Assembly (NCBI GenBank): GCA_007859745.1
Contig: SMLU01000004.1
Coordinates: forward strand, 62,001-126,000
From: Phycisphaerae bacterium RAS1
GTDB lineage: Bacteria > Planctomycetota > Phycisphaerae > UBA1845 > Fen-1342
Direction: 5' to 3'
Length of the DNA stretch: 64,000 nt
Every line of letters starts with the position of its first letter. Position 1 is the first letter of the stretch. A model generated the notes under the pieces. The model searched no databases, was not told the origin of the DNA, and saw only the letters and a program-made list of their open reading frames with translations. A program made the position numbers and the translations under genes. Below are positions 27,070-36,317 of the stretch, one piece after another.

Positions 27070-27670
27070 ATGACCCTGAAAAAGCGCGTCATGGAAACCG
27101 AGAATCAGCGCCAGCGGCGCGGCCGCGTGTGGGACACCCTCCGCCGCGTCGCGCATGAGCTCGAAGGGCTCAACGTGCCGTACGCGGTGGTCGGGGCGCT
27201 GGCCCTGCAGCACCACGGCCTGCTGGGCCGCTCGACGCAAGACGTGGATCTGCTCGTCCAGTCCACGGCTGATTTGTCGCTGATTCACGACCGTCTCATC
27301 GGCCGCGGATTCGCCCGCCAAGCCCCCGGCAGCCGGCACCTTCGCGATGAAGTGACCCGCGTGCGCGTCGAGTTTCTTCTCGGCGGCGAGTTCCCCGGCG
27401 ACGGCCGGCCCAAGCCGGTGGCATTCCCCGCGCCGAGCGCCGTTTCAGAGCGGGCCGACGATGGCCTGTCGATCATCAACCTCCGATCGCTCATCGAACT
27501 CAAGCTGGCCAGCGCCAGAAGCGCGCCGCACCGTATCAAGGACCGCCGACGTACTCGATCTGATCCACACGCTGCATCTGCCGCCGGATTTCGCCGAGAA
27601 TCTTCATCCATCCGTGAGGGACGACTTCGTCGAGCTCGCCCGGCTGCCTTCACCCGACACTGAGCCCTGA
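27070..27670 (+). pseudogene. Frameshifted nucleotidyltransferase (AbiEii/MNT-like)
   Basis: The first frame encodes about 155 residues with LNVPYAVVGALALQHHG and STQDVDLLVQ, the GxxA...DxD pattern of minimal nucleotidyltransferases. Near 27545 it runs into arginine-rich nonsense. The +1-related frame then supplies a fitting tail, ADVLDLIHTLHLPPDFAE, to the stop at 27670. Restoring two bases (GC) after GACCGC would join them as RIKDRADVLDLI. It is either a decayed gene or a sequencing error. The start at 27052 or 27091 is also possible. No toxin or partner gene is adjacent. Confidence 0.7.
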
Positions 27671-27694
27671 ACCGCGGCGAATGCGGCCCCCTCC

Positions 27695-28981
27695 TTACTC
27701 CGACGGCTGTGACGCCGCGCGGCCCAGCAGTGCATCCCAGGTCTTGGCACTGCGCCAGTGTTCCAGCCGGCGCCCATCGAGGTAGAGCGCGGGCAACGTC
27801 TTGATGCCCAGTTCCTGCCCGAGGGCGACGTCCGCCGCCACGCGGGCGGCGGCCGCCTGCAGCGCCTCTTCAAAGCGCGGCGGGCTGAGGCCGATCTCTT
27901 CGGCGAACTTCACGAAGTCCATGCCCGCCAGCCGCTCCTGCCGCTCATACAGCAGCTTTCGCATCTTGTTGAACGAAACCGACCCGCCGACCGCCCGCGC
28001 CGCCTCCGCGGCGTACGCGGCCCGGCACGCCAGCGCGTGCCCGCCCTGCTTGAACGCCGAATTGCACAGCGGGTCCATCGGGAAGTGCTTGTACACCACG
28101 CGCAGCGCGCCCGGAGAGCGGTCCAATACGTCGCCCACCACGCGATTCGCTTCGCGGCAAGCCGTGCACTGGAAATCGACGAAGACAACCAGCGTGTGAA
28201 CCGCGTCCGACGCGCCGGAAATCGGGTCATCCTCGCGCAGCGGAATCTCGACTTGCGGGCTGCGCTGGTAGTTCCACATCGCGAACTGCGGGTCTTCGAC
28301 AATCGCGCGATACGCCTGCGCGGTGCGGGCCGCGGTGCTGTTGGTGACCAGCAGAATGGCCAGGATGAAGTTAAGGCAGAAGAGCGCCGCACCCGCCGCA
28401 AGCGTCGCGCACGCCAGGCTCCCCGTCGGATGCAGCGGCTCCGCCGACCGGTCTTTCACGCGCCGCGGCCAGGAGAGAATCGTGACCGCCGCAATCAGTG
28501 CGTTGGCGGCGTGCGCCGCGACGCAGCCGATGCACCACTGCTTGAGCTCGACCGCCATGTAGCGCGTCAACAGAATGGAGTTGGTCAGCCCGATGCCTAC
28601 GACCAGCAGCACGAGCGCGTGCCACCAGACGCCGCGGCGCGACGTCGGCCCGACGAACAGGTACCACGCGCCGACGAACGCGAAATACGCCATTCCCAGC
28701 GCGGATACCGGCAACCGGAAGCCCGGCCCGAGCAAAATATACCCCGCCGGCGAGGATATCACGGCGCTGCACGCTGATGGGCCGGCGCCGTCGTCGCCGC
28801 ATTGCATCGCCAGCAGCGGGTTGGTCGCAACCGCTCCCCCCGCCACGCGAAACAGGTCAAAACTCAACCACCAGCCGAAAAACGCCAACGCGACCGCGAT
28901 CCCGCGCAGCGCCAACTGGGGCGGCCGCGCCGGGCGGGCCCCGAAGCTCGCCGCGAGATTCGACATCGGAGTGTCGCTCAT
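27695..28981 (-). CDS. VKOR-DsbA fusion (disulfide-bond formation)
   Basis: 428 residues. The N-terminal half is a vitamin K epoxide reductase domain with about five membrane segments, the loop cysteines C61 and C71, and the active CxxC at 150-153 (WCIGC). A further membrane segment at about 192-213 leads to a DsbA/thioredoxin domain with CxxC at 272-275 (FQCTACREAN) and the cis-proline loop KTLPALYLDG. By family VKOR reoxidises the attached thiol oxidase with quinone, making disulfides in exported proteins. Its start overlaps the glycosyltransferase stop by 4 bases; it is the last gene of a four-gene operon. Confidence 0.92.
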   Translation of the reverse strand: MSDTPMSNLAASFGARPARPPQLALRGIAVALAFFGWWLSFDLFRVAGGAVATNPLLAMQCGDDGAGPSACSAVISSPAGYILLGPGFRLPVSALGMAYFAFVGAWYLFVGPTSRRGVWWHALVLLVVGIGLTNSILLTRYMAVELKQWCIGCVAAHAANALIAAVTILSWPRRVKDRSAEPLHPTGSLACATLAAGAALFCLNFILAILLVTNSTAARTAQAYRAIVEDPQFAMWNYQRSPQVEIPLREDDPISGASDAVHTLVVFVDFQCTACREANRVVGDVLDRSPGALRVVYKHFPMDPLCNSAFKQGGHALACRAAYAAEAARAVGGSVSFNKMRKLLYERQERLAGMDFVKFAEEIGLSPPRFEEALQAAAARVAADVALGQELGIKTLPALYLDGRRLEHWRSAKTWDALLGRAASQPSE

Positions 28982-30621
28982 GGCGCAGATTGTCGCGAAC
29001 CCGTCGGCCTTGACGAGGCCGGCGGTTCGATTTTTTCAAAAACGTAGCAGAAAACGCCTTCGTACGGGTGCGGGCTGCCGTGCCAGATCTCGCGGAAATC
29101 CCGCCGACTCTGCAGCCGCTGCAAGTCGAAATGGTGCGCCGAACTCGGCCCGTAACGCCGATCCCAGATGATGAGGTCGCCCGGCCGAAGGTTCGCGAAG
29201 CGCTCCGCCGAAGAAATCTCGACCGGCGATCGCCGGATATCCAGGAATTCGTCGAACCAGATATTCGTGGTAATCGCGTAGCGGCGATCCAGCCCCTGCG
29301 ATTTCAGCCAGTCCGCCGCTTCCTTGAGAGCAAGTTCCGTCGGCCCGAGCATCAGCGGCGCGCACTGCTGGTAAGGCGGTGCGACGCCGCGCGCCAGAAT
29401 CGGCTGGGCCACGACCAATCCCGCGAGCAGCAGCGGGCACAGGGCGATACCACCCGCGCGAACGACGCGGGAAGGAGCATGCGTGAGAGCCAGGCAAGCG
29501 AGTGAAAGAAAGATCGCGGCGCCCATCGCGACCGTCACCATTCTCAGCAGCCAGAGCATCGACGCCGGCGTCTGCACAAACGTCGCGTACCAGAAGAGCG
29601 CCGCACCGACGGCCACCAGCAGCAACCCGCGGCGGACGTCGCGCATCGCATGCGCGCCATCGTCCGCACTCCTCCGCGCCGTCACGCCGCAGATCGCCGC
29701 CCACGCCGCCGAAAGAGCGTCCGCCGCTGCGACGGCGACGATCGGTGCGATCGGCACAAGAAATCGCTCATAGCCGCCGCTCGCGAACAGACCGAAGCGA
29801 AAGAACAGCGTGTGCGCCAGGAAATAGGCCGCACCACACGTAATCCACAGCATCCCGCCGCTTCGCCGCCACGTGCGCGGCGCCCCCGCAATCGCCAGAA
29901 GAACCGTCGCCCCGCCGGCGGCGACGCCCCAGCGCGTCAGCATCGTCCACCACGTCCCCGATCCATACTCGTCCGTCGCCGTCGGCCGCAGGTAACGCAC
30001 CAGCGGAATGTCGTCCAGGAAGATCGCGCTGAGAACGTTGTGCGCCAGCACGGCCCAGGTCAGCCAAAGCCAATCCCGCGGCGGGCGGCGGCGCGACAAC
30101 AGCGCGACGAGCCACAAACCACAGAACAGAACGCCCTCGTGCCGCGTGAGCGGCGCCAGCGCCACGATCGCCGCACTCCATGCATAGCGCTGCCGCAAGA
30201 ACAGGCTCATCGCCAGCGCCAGGTAAAACCCCATCACGGTCTCGGTCAGCGTCGTGTAGCTGAGCGTGAAGACCATCGGCTGGAGCCAGACCAGCGCCGC
30301 GGCCAGCGGCGCCAGCTCGACCTTCTGTCGCCGCGCCACGTCGTACGCCAGCAGGGCCGTCGCCGCCGTCAGAATGCCGCTGAAGAGCCGCGCCGGCAGC
30401 CACCCGAGCTGCGCGGGAATCGCGTAGAGAACCGTGAACCCCGGACGGCCCCACTCGTGAAGCAAGTACTGCGGAAAGTCCCAGCTCCAGCGGGCAATCT
30501 GAAGGTGGCACAGATCGTCGTCGTGGTGCGTGCCGTTGCTGTAAGCCGCCATCCAGAAAGACCACGCCAGCCCGGCCAGCGTGAAGCCAAGGGCAAGGGC
30601 AAGAGGCGCGCGACCCGTCAT
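28978..30621 (-). CDS. Integral membrane GT-C type glycosyltransferase
   Basis: 547 residues with about ten to twelve hydrophobic segments. The first loop holds the acidic motif HHDDDLCHLQIARW, as expected of GT-C (GT39/GT83-like) enzymes that use lipid-linked sugars, and LAPLTRHEGVLF is a further typical block. The C-terminal part is a soluble extracytoplasmic domain (ITTNIWFDEFLD, LIIWDRRYG). Acceptor and sugar are unknown. It overlaps ispF at its start and the VKOR gene at its stop, each by 4 bases, so translation is probably coupled. Confidence 0.8.
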   Translation of the reverse strand: MTGRAPLALALGFTLAGLAWSFWMAAYSNGTHHDDDLCHLQIARWSWDFPQYLLHEWGRPGFTVLYAIPAQLGWLPARLFSGILTAATALLAYDVARRQKVELAPLAAALVWLQPMVFTLSYTTLTETVMGFYLALAMSLFLRQRYAWSAAIVALAPLTRHEGVLFCGLWLVALLSRRRPPRDWLWLTWAVLAHNVLSAIFLDDIPLVRYLRPTATDEYGSGTWWTMLTRWGVAAGGATVLLAIAGAPRTWRRSGGMLWITCGAAYFLAHTLFFRFGLFASGGYERFLVPIAPIVAVAAADALSAAWAAICGVTARRSADDGAHAMRDVRRGLLLVAVGAALFWYATFVQTPASMLWLLRMVTVAMGAAIFLSLACLALTHAPSRVVRAGGIALCPLLLAGLVVAQPILARGVAPPYQQCAPLMLGPTELALKEAADWLKSQGLDRRYAITTNIWFDEFLDIRRSPVEISSAERFANLRPGDLIIWDRRYGPSSAHHFDLQRLQSRRDFREIWHGSPHPYEGVFCYVFEKIEPPASSRPTGSRQSAP

Positions 30622-31118
30622 TTCGTCGCGACCAGCAGCACGTTCGCCCAGCAGGCGATCGCCTCCACCCGTCCGACCGCGTCCATGCCCTCGTTGGTCT
30701 TGGCTTTCACGGCGACGCAGTCTTCGCCAACGTTCAAAAGCGCCGCAAGCGACGCGCGCATCGCCGGCTTATGGGCCGACAGCTTCGGCCGCTGCGCATG
30801 CACCACCACGTCCAGATTGCCCACGCCGTAGCCGCGCCGCCGGACCTGCACCAGCACTTCGCGCACAAGGTCGCGGCTGTCAGCATCCTTGAACCGCGCG
30901 TCGGTGTCAGGAAACAACTCGCCGATATCCGGCAGCCCCGCCGCCCCGAGCAGCGCATCGCACACCGCGTGCAGAACGACGTCGGCGTCGCTGTGGCCGG
31001 CCAGCCCGAATTCGAACGGAATGGCGACACCGGCCAGGATCAGCCGTCGGCCCGGCTCGAGGCGGTGCAGGTCGTAGCCCAGGCCGGTGCGGAAACCCAT
31101 CGCGCCCCCTGCCGTCAT
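30618..31118 (-). CDS. ispF: 2-C-methyl-D-erythritol 2,4-cyclodiphosphate synthase IspF
   Basis: 166 residues. Signature blocks are intact: GLGYDLHRL (metal-binding Asp and His), GHSDADVVLHAVCDALLGA, DTDARFKDADS and AKTNEGMDAVGR. It makes the cyclic diphosphate in the non-mevalonate isoprenoid pathway. No other pathway gene is nearby. It overlaps by 4 bases with both neighbours: the membrane fusion protein upstream and the glycosyltransferase downstream. The start may be the second ATG (MGFRTGLG). Confidence 0.97.
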   Translation of the reverse strand: MTAGGAMGFRTGLGYDLHRLEPGRRLILAGVAIPFEFGLAGHSDADVVLHAVCDALLGAAGLPDIGELFPDTDARFKDADSRDLVREVLVQVRRRGYGVGNLDVVVHAQRPKLSAHKPAMRASLAALLNVGEDCVAVKAKTNEGMDAVGRVEAIACWANVLLVATK

Positions 31119-32335
31119 GGCTTGATTCGCTGCCCGTCGCGGAGCTTGTCCAGCCCCTCCGCGACGATCTGATCGCCCTCATTCAACCCGCTCAGCACTT
31201 CAACCTGCGCGCTGCTTCGGCGGCCCAGCCGCACAACGCCCTCGACCGCCCGCTCCGCGCGCACCACGAACACGCGCGCCTGCCCGTCTTTTTCGAGCAC
31301 GGCGCCGGTCGGTATCCAGATCGTCGCCGGCTGCGACTCCGAGCCGCCGCGCGATTCCGTCAGAAAGGAAACCTGCGCGGCGCCCTCCACGCGCAGGAAA
31401 TCATCCGGTTCCTCAATTCGCACCTTCACCTGCACCGTGGCCTTCGCATAATTGGCGCCAGGGTCAATCCACATCACGTGGCCGGCGAACTTGCGCTCCT
31501 TGTACGCATCCGGCGCCACGACGCACGGGAGATTCGCGCTCAGCCGCGAGATGTCCAGCTCGCTCACGTCAACCTCGACCCGCAGCTTGGACATGTCGGC
31601 GATCGCCGCGAACTGCGCGTTCGCGTTCGCCCCGCGCCCGCCCTCAGCCGCGACGAAATCGCCCACTTCGACGTTCCGTTCCAGCACCACGCCGGCGATC
31701 GGCGCGACGACCTGGCAGTCGGCGAGCTGCTTCTCCCAGAACGCCAGCGCCGCCTGGTCCGCTTTGACCTGCGCCACGGCCTCGTCGTGCCAGCGGCGCG
31801 CATCCGCCAGCTCGATGTCCGAAGCGGACTTGTCGGCGTGCATGCGCTGCACGCGCGGGTAGTTGGTCTTCTGGTACTCCAGGTTCGCGGTCGAGCGCGC
31901 CAGCGTGGCCAGCGCCTCGTCGCGACGCGTGCGGTAGTTCACGTCCTCAATCCGCGCCAGCACCTGCCCTTTTTCGACCCGGTCGCCCTGCTCAAAGCGC
32001 AGCTCGACGATCTGCCCGGACACTTTCGTCACCACCTGCACCCGGTGATCGCTGACGATCTTCCCGGTCGCCGTCAGCACCGGCGACTGCTCGTCGCCGC
32101 TGCGCCGGGCGACGACCAGCGTCCGCACGCGCGGCGCATCCTGCGACGCCGTCAGAAGCGTCAGCAGCGGCGCGCGGTAGCGATACGCCGCCGCCCCCCC
32201 GCCGCCCACCAGGACGATCACCAGCAGCGCGGCGAACCAACCGGACCGCCGCTGCGTTGCCTGCGGCGCCGGCCGCTGCTCTTTCGGAATCGTCAGCGTG
32301 CTGAGGCGCTGCCGAACTTCGGGAGATACGCTCAT
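31115..32335 (-). CDS. Efflux membrane fusion protein (HlyD/MacA-like)
   Basis: 406 residues from the ATG at 32333-32335; the longer frame has no signal of its own. A membrane anchor lies at about 32-52 (GWFAALLVIVLVGGGGAAAY). Then come a biotinyl-lipoyl half (VVTKVSGQIVELRFEQGDRV), a helical hairpin (about 130-190), the second lipoyl half (VVAPIAGVVLERNVEVGDFV) and beta-barrel domains. It would link an inner-membrane transporter to the cell envelope. No permease or ABC gene is beside it; the downstream gene is ispF. The partner pump is therefore unknown. Confidence 0.9.
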   Translation of the reverse strand: MSVSPEVRQRLSTLTIPKEQRPAPQATQRRSGWFAALLVIVLVGGGGAAAYRYRAPLLTLLTASQDAPRVRTLVVARRSGDEQSPVLTATGKIVSDHRVQVVTKVSGQIVELRFEQGDRVEKGQVLARIEDVNYRTRRDEALATLARSTANLEYQKTNYPRVQRMHADKSASDIELADARRWHDEAVAQVKADQAALAFWEKQLADCQVVAPIAGVVLERNVEVGDFVAAEGGRGANANAQFAAIADMSKLRVEVDVSELDISRLSANLPCVVAPDAYKERKFAGHVMWIDPGANYAKATVQVKVRIEEPDDFLRVEGAAQVSFLTESRGGSESQPATIWIPTGAVLEKDGQARVFVVRAERAVEGVVRLGRRSSAQVEVLSGLNEGDQIVAEGLDKLRDGQRIKP

Positions 32336-32678
32336 ATCGCTCAATTCTAGCCATTCACCCGCCCGACAGCGACCCAACTGCGAAGCGCCGGCGCCGCTCG
32401 GGTGCATCCGGTTTCAGCGGGCGATCCGTCCGAACCCGCCGCGCCAAGCGGCGGGGTGACGTCGGCGGACTGTGGGGCGCCGATCGCTAACGATCGTCAA
32501 CCCGCCGCTTGGCGCGGCGGGCTCGGAAAAACGCCGCCAATCGCAACTTCCATCGGGAAGCGCCCGAGCGGTATCCCGCAACCGGCGGCCGAGTGAATCC
32601 CGCGCCACGCGCCGCTATCATCCTGTTCGTACGAGCCGGCCGCCGCCGGCCGACGACATCCAACCCACGGACCGGACG
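32336..32678. other. Divergent gap holding family A copy 2
   Basis: No supported gene. The family A element covers 32430-32526. An open frame runs from 32472 through the element into the next gene, but its first 69 codons are repeat and low-quality sequence, so they are not counted as coding. Confidence 0.5.
32430..32526. repeat. Family A palindromic element, copy 2
   Basis: 97 bp. Left arm CCGAACCCGCCGCGCCAAGC, right arm GCTTGGCGCGGCGGGCTCGG. Its centre matches copies 3 and 5 when read in the opposite direction (GATCGTTAGCGATCGGCGCC), so the element has an orientation despite its palindromic ends. Confidence 0.9.
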
Positions 32679-33293
32679 TTGAATCCTCAGCAACTCCACG
32701 ATGCCGCCTTGGCCGAGCTCCAGCGCCAACTGGGGCCGCGCGCCCCCCACCGCCTGACCCCGGTCGGCATCTTCGATGAGGCGCCCCTCGAAGGCGAAGG
32801 CCGCACGGCCCTCTTCTCGTTCGAGCTGCCGCCGGCAAACGACCCTTGCTCCGGCGACGGACGACACTATGTCGCCGTCGGCCTCACCACGCCGACGTAC
32901 TTTCCATCGTACGATTTCGACGCCGACGACGCCTACAGCTTTCACATCGGCACGCGCTTCATGGTCGAGATGCGCATCGCGCGCATCGACGCCGATCAGG
33001 AGCCGCCCGCCGCCCGGGACGAAATGAGGAAGTTCGTCATCGGCTGCAACCCGGCCGCCCGCATCGAGCGCGATGAGCTGGCGGCCCTCTTCACCTGCGA
33101 CGGCCAGAAACTGGCGGTCTACCGCGTCGTGATCAGCGGCCGCCCGCTCTACGTGCTGGGCGGCGACTGCCCGCCGGGGTTTTACGAGCTGGTGCAGCAC
33201 CCGCCACAGGTCGCGCTTCGTCTGCACCTCGGCAAGCTGATCCGCGCCGAGGCGGAGAGCGAACGGCGGCGTCCGCAGCGCCATCGCCTGTGA
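32679..33293 (+). CDS. Conserved-looking protein of unknown function
   Basis: 204 residues from a TTG at 32679, chosen because the earlier in-frame sequence is translated repeat DNA. Starts LNPQQLHDAALAELQRQLGP. The protein is soluble, acidic, with no signal peptide or membrane segment. Notable blocks are PTYFPSYDFDADDAYSFHIGTRFMVEM and LYVLGGDCPPGFYELVQHP. No family recognised. It ends 28 bases before the cysteine desulfurase gene on the same strand, so co-transcription is possible. Confidence 0.65.
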   Translation: MNPQQLHDAALAELQRQLGPRAPHRLTPVGIFDEAPLEGEGRTALFSFELPPANDPCSGDGRHYVAVGLTTPTYFPSYDFDADDAYSFHIGTRFMVEMRIARIDADQEPPAARDEMRKFVIGCNPAARIERDELAALFTCDGQKLAVYRVVISGRPLYVLGGDCPPGFYELVQHPPQVALRLHLGKLIRAEAESERRRPQRHRL

Positions 33294-33321
33294 GCCGCTC
33301 CGATAAGGAAACTCAGCCGCG

Positions 33322-34506
33322 ATGAGACGAATCTATCTCGACAACGCCGCGACCAGTTTTCCAAAGCCGCCCGGCGTCGCCGAGGCGGTGCTGGACTATC
33401 TCACGAATGTGGGCGCCAGCGCCGGGCGCGGGGCGTATCGCGAAGCGGTCGAGTCGGGGCGTCTGCTCGATTCCTGCCGGACCGAAATTCGCGCGCTTGC
33501 CCGCGCCGCTCCGGATGACGCGGTGATTTTCACCCTGAACGGCACCGACGCCCTGAACCTCGCAATCAAGGGTTGCGTCAATCCGGGTCAGCACGTCGTC
33601 ACCACCAGCATGGACCACAACTCCGTGCTGCGTCCGCTGACGACCCTGGAAGAGCGTCAAGGCGTTTCCTGGACCGCCGTCCAGCCTGACCCGCAGACGA
33701 CACTCATCAATCCCGCCGCCATCGAACGCGCCATGACCCCGCAGACCGCGCTGGTCGCGATCAATCACGCCAGCAACGTCACCGGCGCGCTCCAGCCGAT
33801 CGCGAGAATCTCGGATATCTGCCGCCGCCGCGGGGTCCCGCTGCTGGTTGACGCGGCCCAGTCGATGGGCCATGTGCCGAGCGCGTGCTTTGATGCACCG
33901 ATGGACCTGCTGGCCTTCCCCGGGCACAAGGGTCTGCTCGGCCCGCTGGGGACGGGCGTGCTGGTGATCCGCGCCGCGATGGTCGAGCGGCTGCGAAGCC
34001 TGCGCGAAGGCGGCACGGGGTCCCTCAGTGAGCAGCCGCGCCAGCCGCAACACGCTCCCGACAAGTTCGAAGCCGGCAGCCACAACGCGGTCGGCCTGGC
34101 TGGACTGCTTGCAGCGCTGCGCTGGATTCACACCGAGTCGGTCGCCGCGCTCGCGCAGCGCGAGTCGGCCTTGGCGGCGCGCATGCTGAACGGACTGGAA
34201 CGCCTGCAGCGCGAGAATCGCGCCGTCCACTATTTCGGCCCGCGCGACCCGGACTGCCGCGTCGCGGTCTTCAGCGTCCTCATCGATGGCCTGGAACCCG
34301 CCGAGCTTTCCGCGCTGCTCGAAACGCACTACGGGCTGCTCACGCGCAGCGGCCTGCACTGCGCCCCGCTGGCCCACCGGACCATCGGCACAGACTCGCG
34401 CGGCGGAACCTGTCGGCTATCATTCGGGGCGATGAATACGACAGAGGACGTCGACGCCGCGCTCGCCGCTCTCTCTGAAATCGCCGCCGGCGCGAGCGTT
34501 CAGTAG
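33322..34506 (+). CDS. Cysteine desulfurase-like class V aminotransferase
   Basis: 394 residues. It opens RRIYLDNAATSFPKPPGV, has the PLP-binding lysine in AFPGHKGLLGPLGTGVL and the candidate catalytic cysteine in RSGLHCAPLAH. The form fits the stand-alone family sometimes called EF2568-type rather than IscS or SufS. It would release sulfur from cysteine, or act on a related substrate such as selenocysteine. No scaffold or SUF genes are adjacent. Confidence 0.88.
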   Translation: MRRIYLDNAATSFPKPPGVAEAVLDYLTNVGASAGRGAYREAVESGRLLDSCRTEIRALARAAPDDAVIFTLNGTDALNLAIKGCVNPGQHVVTTSMDHNSVLRPLTTLEERQGVSWTAVQPDPQTTLINPAAIERAMTPQTALVAINHASNVTGALQPIARISDICRRRGVPLLVDAAQSMGHVPSACFDAPMDLLAFPGHKGLLGPLGTGVLVIRAAMVERLRSLREGGTGSLSEQPRQPQHAPDKFEAGSHNAVGLAGLLAALRWIHTESVAALAQRESALAARMLNGLERLQRENRAVHYFGPRDPDCRVAVFSVLIDGLEPAELSALLETHYGLLTRSGLHCAPLAHRTIGTDSRGGTCRLSFGAMNTTEDVDAALAALSEIAAGASVQ

Positions 34507-34517
34507 ACCGGAATGGA

Positions 34518-34985
34518 ATGTCCATGCGCTTCCTGCGTAACACCATTAGTGTCGCCTTGCTGATATCCCTGCACCCCGGCTGCACCCAGCGGGCCGCCGA
34601 CGCTGGTGGATCCCATCGCGCTGACGCGGACGGCTATCGCCAGATCACCAGCAACGGCGGCGCCTATCGCGTGCGCTATCGTCCACGACCGCAGCCGATC
34701 CCGATGAACGCACCCTTCGCGCTCGATGTAGAGATCGAGCCCATCTCGAAGGACGCCGGCCGGGCCGGCGGGGCGGAGCGATCCGACGTCATGCTGAACG
34801 TCGACGCCGACATGCCCGAGCACGGCCACGGCATGAACACCAAGCCCATCATCACGCGCACCGGCCCCGGCCGCTTCACCGTCGGCGGCCTGCTTTTTCA
34901 CATGCCCGGCTACTGGGAGGTCTATCTCGACATCACTCGTGACAACCGGACCGAGCGGGCCCAGTTCGACGTTACGCTCGAGTAA
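34518..34985 (+). CDS. Lipoprotein with FixH/YtkA-like domain
   Basis: 155 residues; the second ATG at 34524 is an equally good start. A short lipoprotein signal ends LLISLHPGC. The body is a beta-sandwich with DADMPEHGHGMNTKP, then GRFTVGGLLFHMPGYWEVYLDI, the pattern of YtkA/FixH-like domains, which often occur near copper or cytochrome proteins. The next gene, 3 bases later, is a di-haem peroxidase, so a shared role in the periplasm is likely. The His/Met cluster could bind copper; this is inference. Confidence 0.75.
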   Translation: MSMRFLRNTISVALLISLHPGCTQRAADAGGSHRADADGYRQITSNGGAYRVRYRPRPQPIPMNAPFALDVEIEPISKDAGRAGGAERSDVMLNVDADMPEHGHGMNTKPIITRTGPGRFTVGGLLFHMPGYWEVYLDITRDNRTERAQFDVTLE

Positions 34986-34988
34986 TCG

Positions 34989-36317
34989 ATGCCTGGCCTG
35001 AGCTGTCCAAATTCCACGAGTTACATTCCGCTGTGGGCGACGCTCAGCCGCGCCGCGATCGCGCTGCTCGCCTTGTCGGCGCCGCCGTCGGTTCTTGCAG
35101 ACGAACCGTCGCCGGATTTCAGCCCGCAAGAGCAGGCCCGCATCCTGCAACACTCGCCGCTCCCCGCGCTTCCCGCCGACCCCACCAATGCGGTCGCCGA
35201 CGACCCGCGCGCCGCACGACTTGGCCAGGCGCTCTTCTTCGACAAGCGCCTGTCGGCAAACGGCGAGGTTTCCTGCGCCACCTGCCACGATCCGGCAAAA
35301 GGTTTCAGCGACGCCAAGCCGCTGGCCGAAGGGCTGGCGCGCGCTGAACGGCACACGCAAACCGTCTGGAACGCCGCCTACAACCGCTGGTTCTTCTGGG
35401 ACGGGCGGGCCGACTCGCTCTGGGCGCAGGCGATGAAGCCCATCGAACACCCGCGCGAGATGGGCGGCAGCCGGGTCGACGTCGCCGCGCTGCTGGCTCG
35501 CGACCCGACCCTGAAACGCGACTATGAAGAGCTCTTCGGCCTGCTGCCCGATTGCCGCGAAACCCAGCGGTTCCCACGCGGCGCCCGGCCAGCGATGCCG
35601 CGCGCCCCAAGCGACGCCGCCGCGGCCGCCTGGAACGACATGCACGCCGATGACCGCGATGCAATCGACCGCGTCTTTTCAAACGCATCCAAGACCATCG
35701 CCGCCTACGAGCGAAAGCTCATCAGCCGCGCCGCTCCGTTTGACCTGTTCGTCGAGGGCCTGCGGACGCAGGATCAGAAAAAACAGGCCGCGCTCTCCCC
35801 CTCCGCGCGGCGCGGGCTGAGGCTCTTTGTCGGCCGCGGCAACTGCCGCGCCTGTCACAGCGGGCCGCAGTTCACCGACGGCGAGTTTCACACCATCCGC
35901 CTCCCTCCGTCCGACGGCGGCGCCCCGCGCGACCCGGCCCGCTATGCCGGCGCCGCCGATGTTGTCGCCGACCCGTTCAACGCGCTCGGCCGGTACAGCG
36001 ATCGCCGCGACGGCCCGCCCGCCGAGAAGTTGCGGGCGCTGCTCAACCGGCCCGAAAACTTCGGCCTCTACAAGACGCCGACCCTGCGAAACGTCGCGAA
36101 AACCGCGCCCTACATGCACGACGGCCGCTTCAAAGCGCTCGGCGACGTCCTGGATTTCTACTCGACGCTTCAGGACGCCCTGCCGCCGGGACATCACCAG
36201 CAGGAAATCATCCTCACGCCGCTCAATCTCTCGCCGGCCGAGAAGTCCGACCTGATCGCGTTTCTCGAATCTCTCACGGACGAAAACGTCGACGAGTCGC
36301 TTCTGAAGCCGCCGTGA
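34989..36317 (+). CDS. Di-haem cytochrome c peroxidase / MauG family
   Basis: 442 residues with a signal peptide ending VLA. Two haem c sites: CATCH at 96-100 and CRACH at 286-290. Other family blocks are LGQALFFDKRLS, FFWDGRADSLWAQAMKPIEHP, KTPTLRNVAKTAPYMHDGRF and LIAFLESLT at the end. These enzymes reduce hydrogen peroxide in the periplasm, while MauG relatives oxidise proteins. It follows the FixH/YtkA-like lipoprotein gene by 3 bases, forming a two-gene operon. Confidence 0.93.
   Translation: MPGLSCPNSTSYIPLWATLSRAAIALLALSAPPSVLADEPSPDFSPQEQARILQHSPLPALPADPTNAVADDPRAARLGQALFFDKRLSANGEVSCATCHDPAKGFSDAKPLAEGLARAERHTQTVWNAAYNRWFFWDGRADSLWAQAMKPIEHPREMGGSRVDVAALLARDPTLKRDYEELFGLLPDCRETQRFPRGARPAMPRAPSDAAAAAWNDMHADDRDAIDRVFSNASKTIAAYERKLISRAAPFDLFVEGLRTQDQKKQAALSPSARRGLRLFVGRGNCRACHSGPQFTDGEFHTIRLPPSDGGAPRDPARYAGAADVVADPFNALGRYSDRRDGPPAEKLRALLNRPENFGLYKTPTLRNVAKTAPYMHDGRFKALGDVLDFYSTLQDALPPGHHQQEIILTPLNLSPAEKSDLIAFLESLTDENVDESLLKPP

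Noticed and set aside
32472-32678. N-terminal extension of the gene at 32679
   Set aside because: The extension is translated from the family A repeat and has no start signal.
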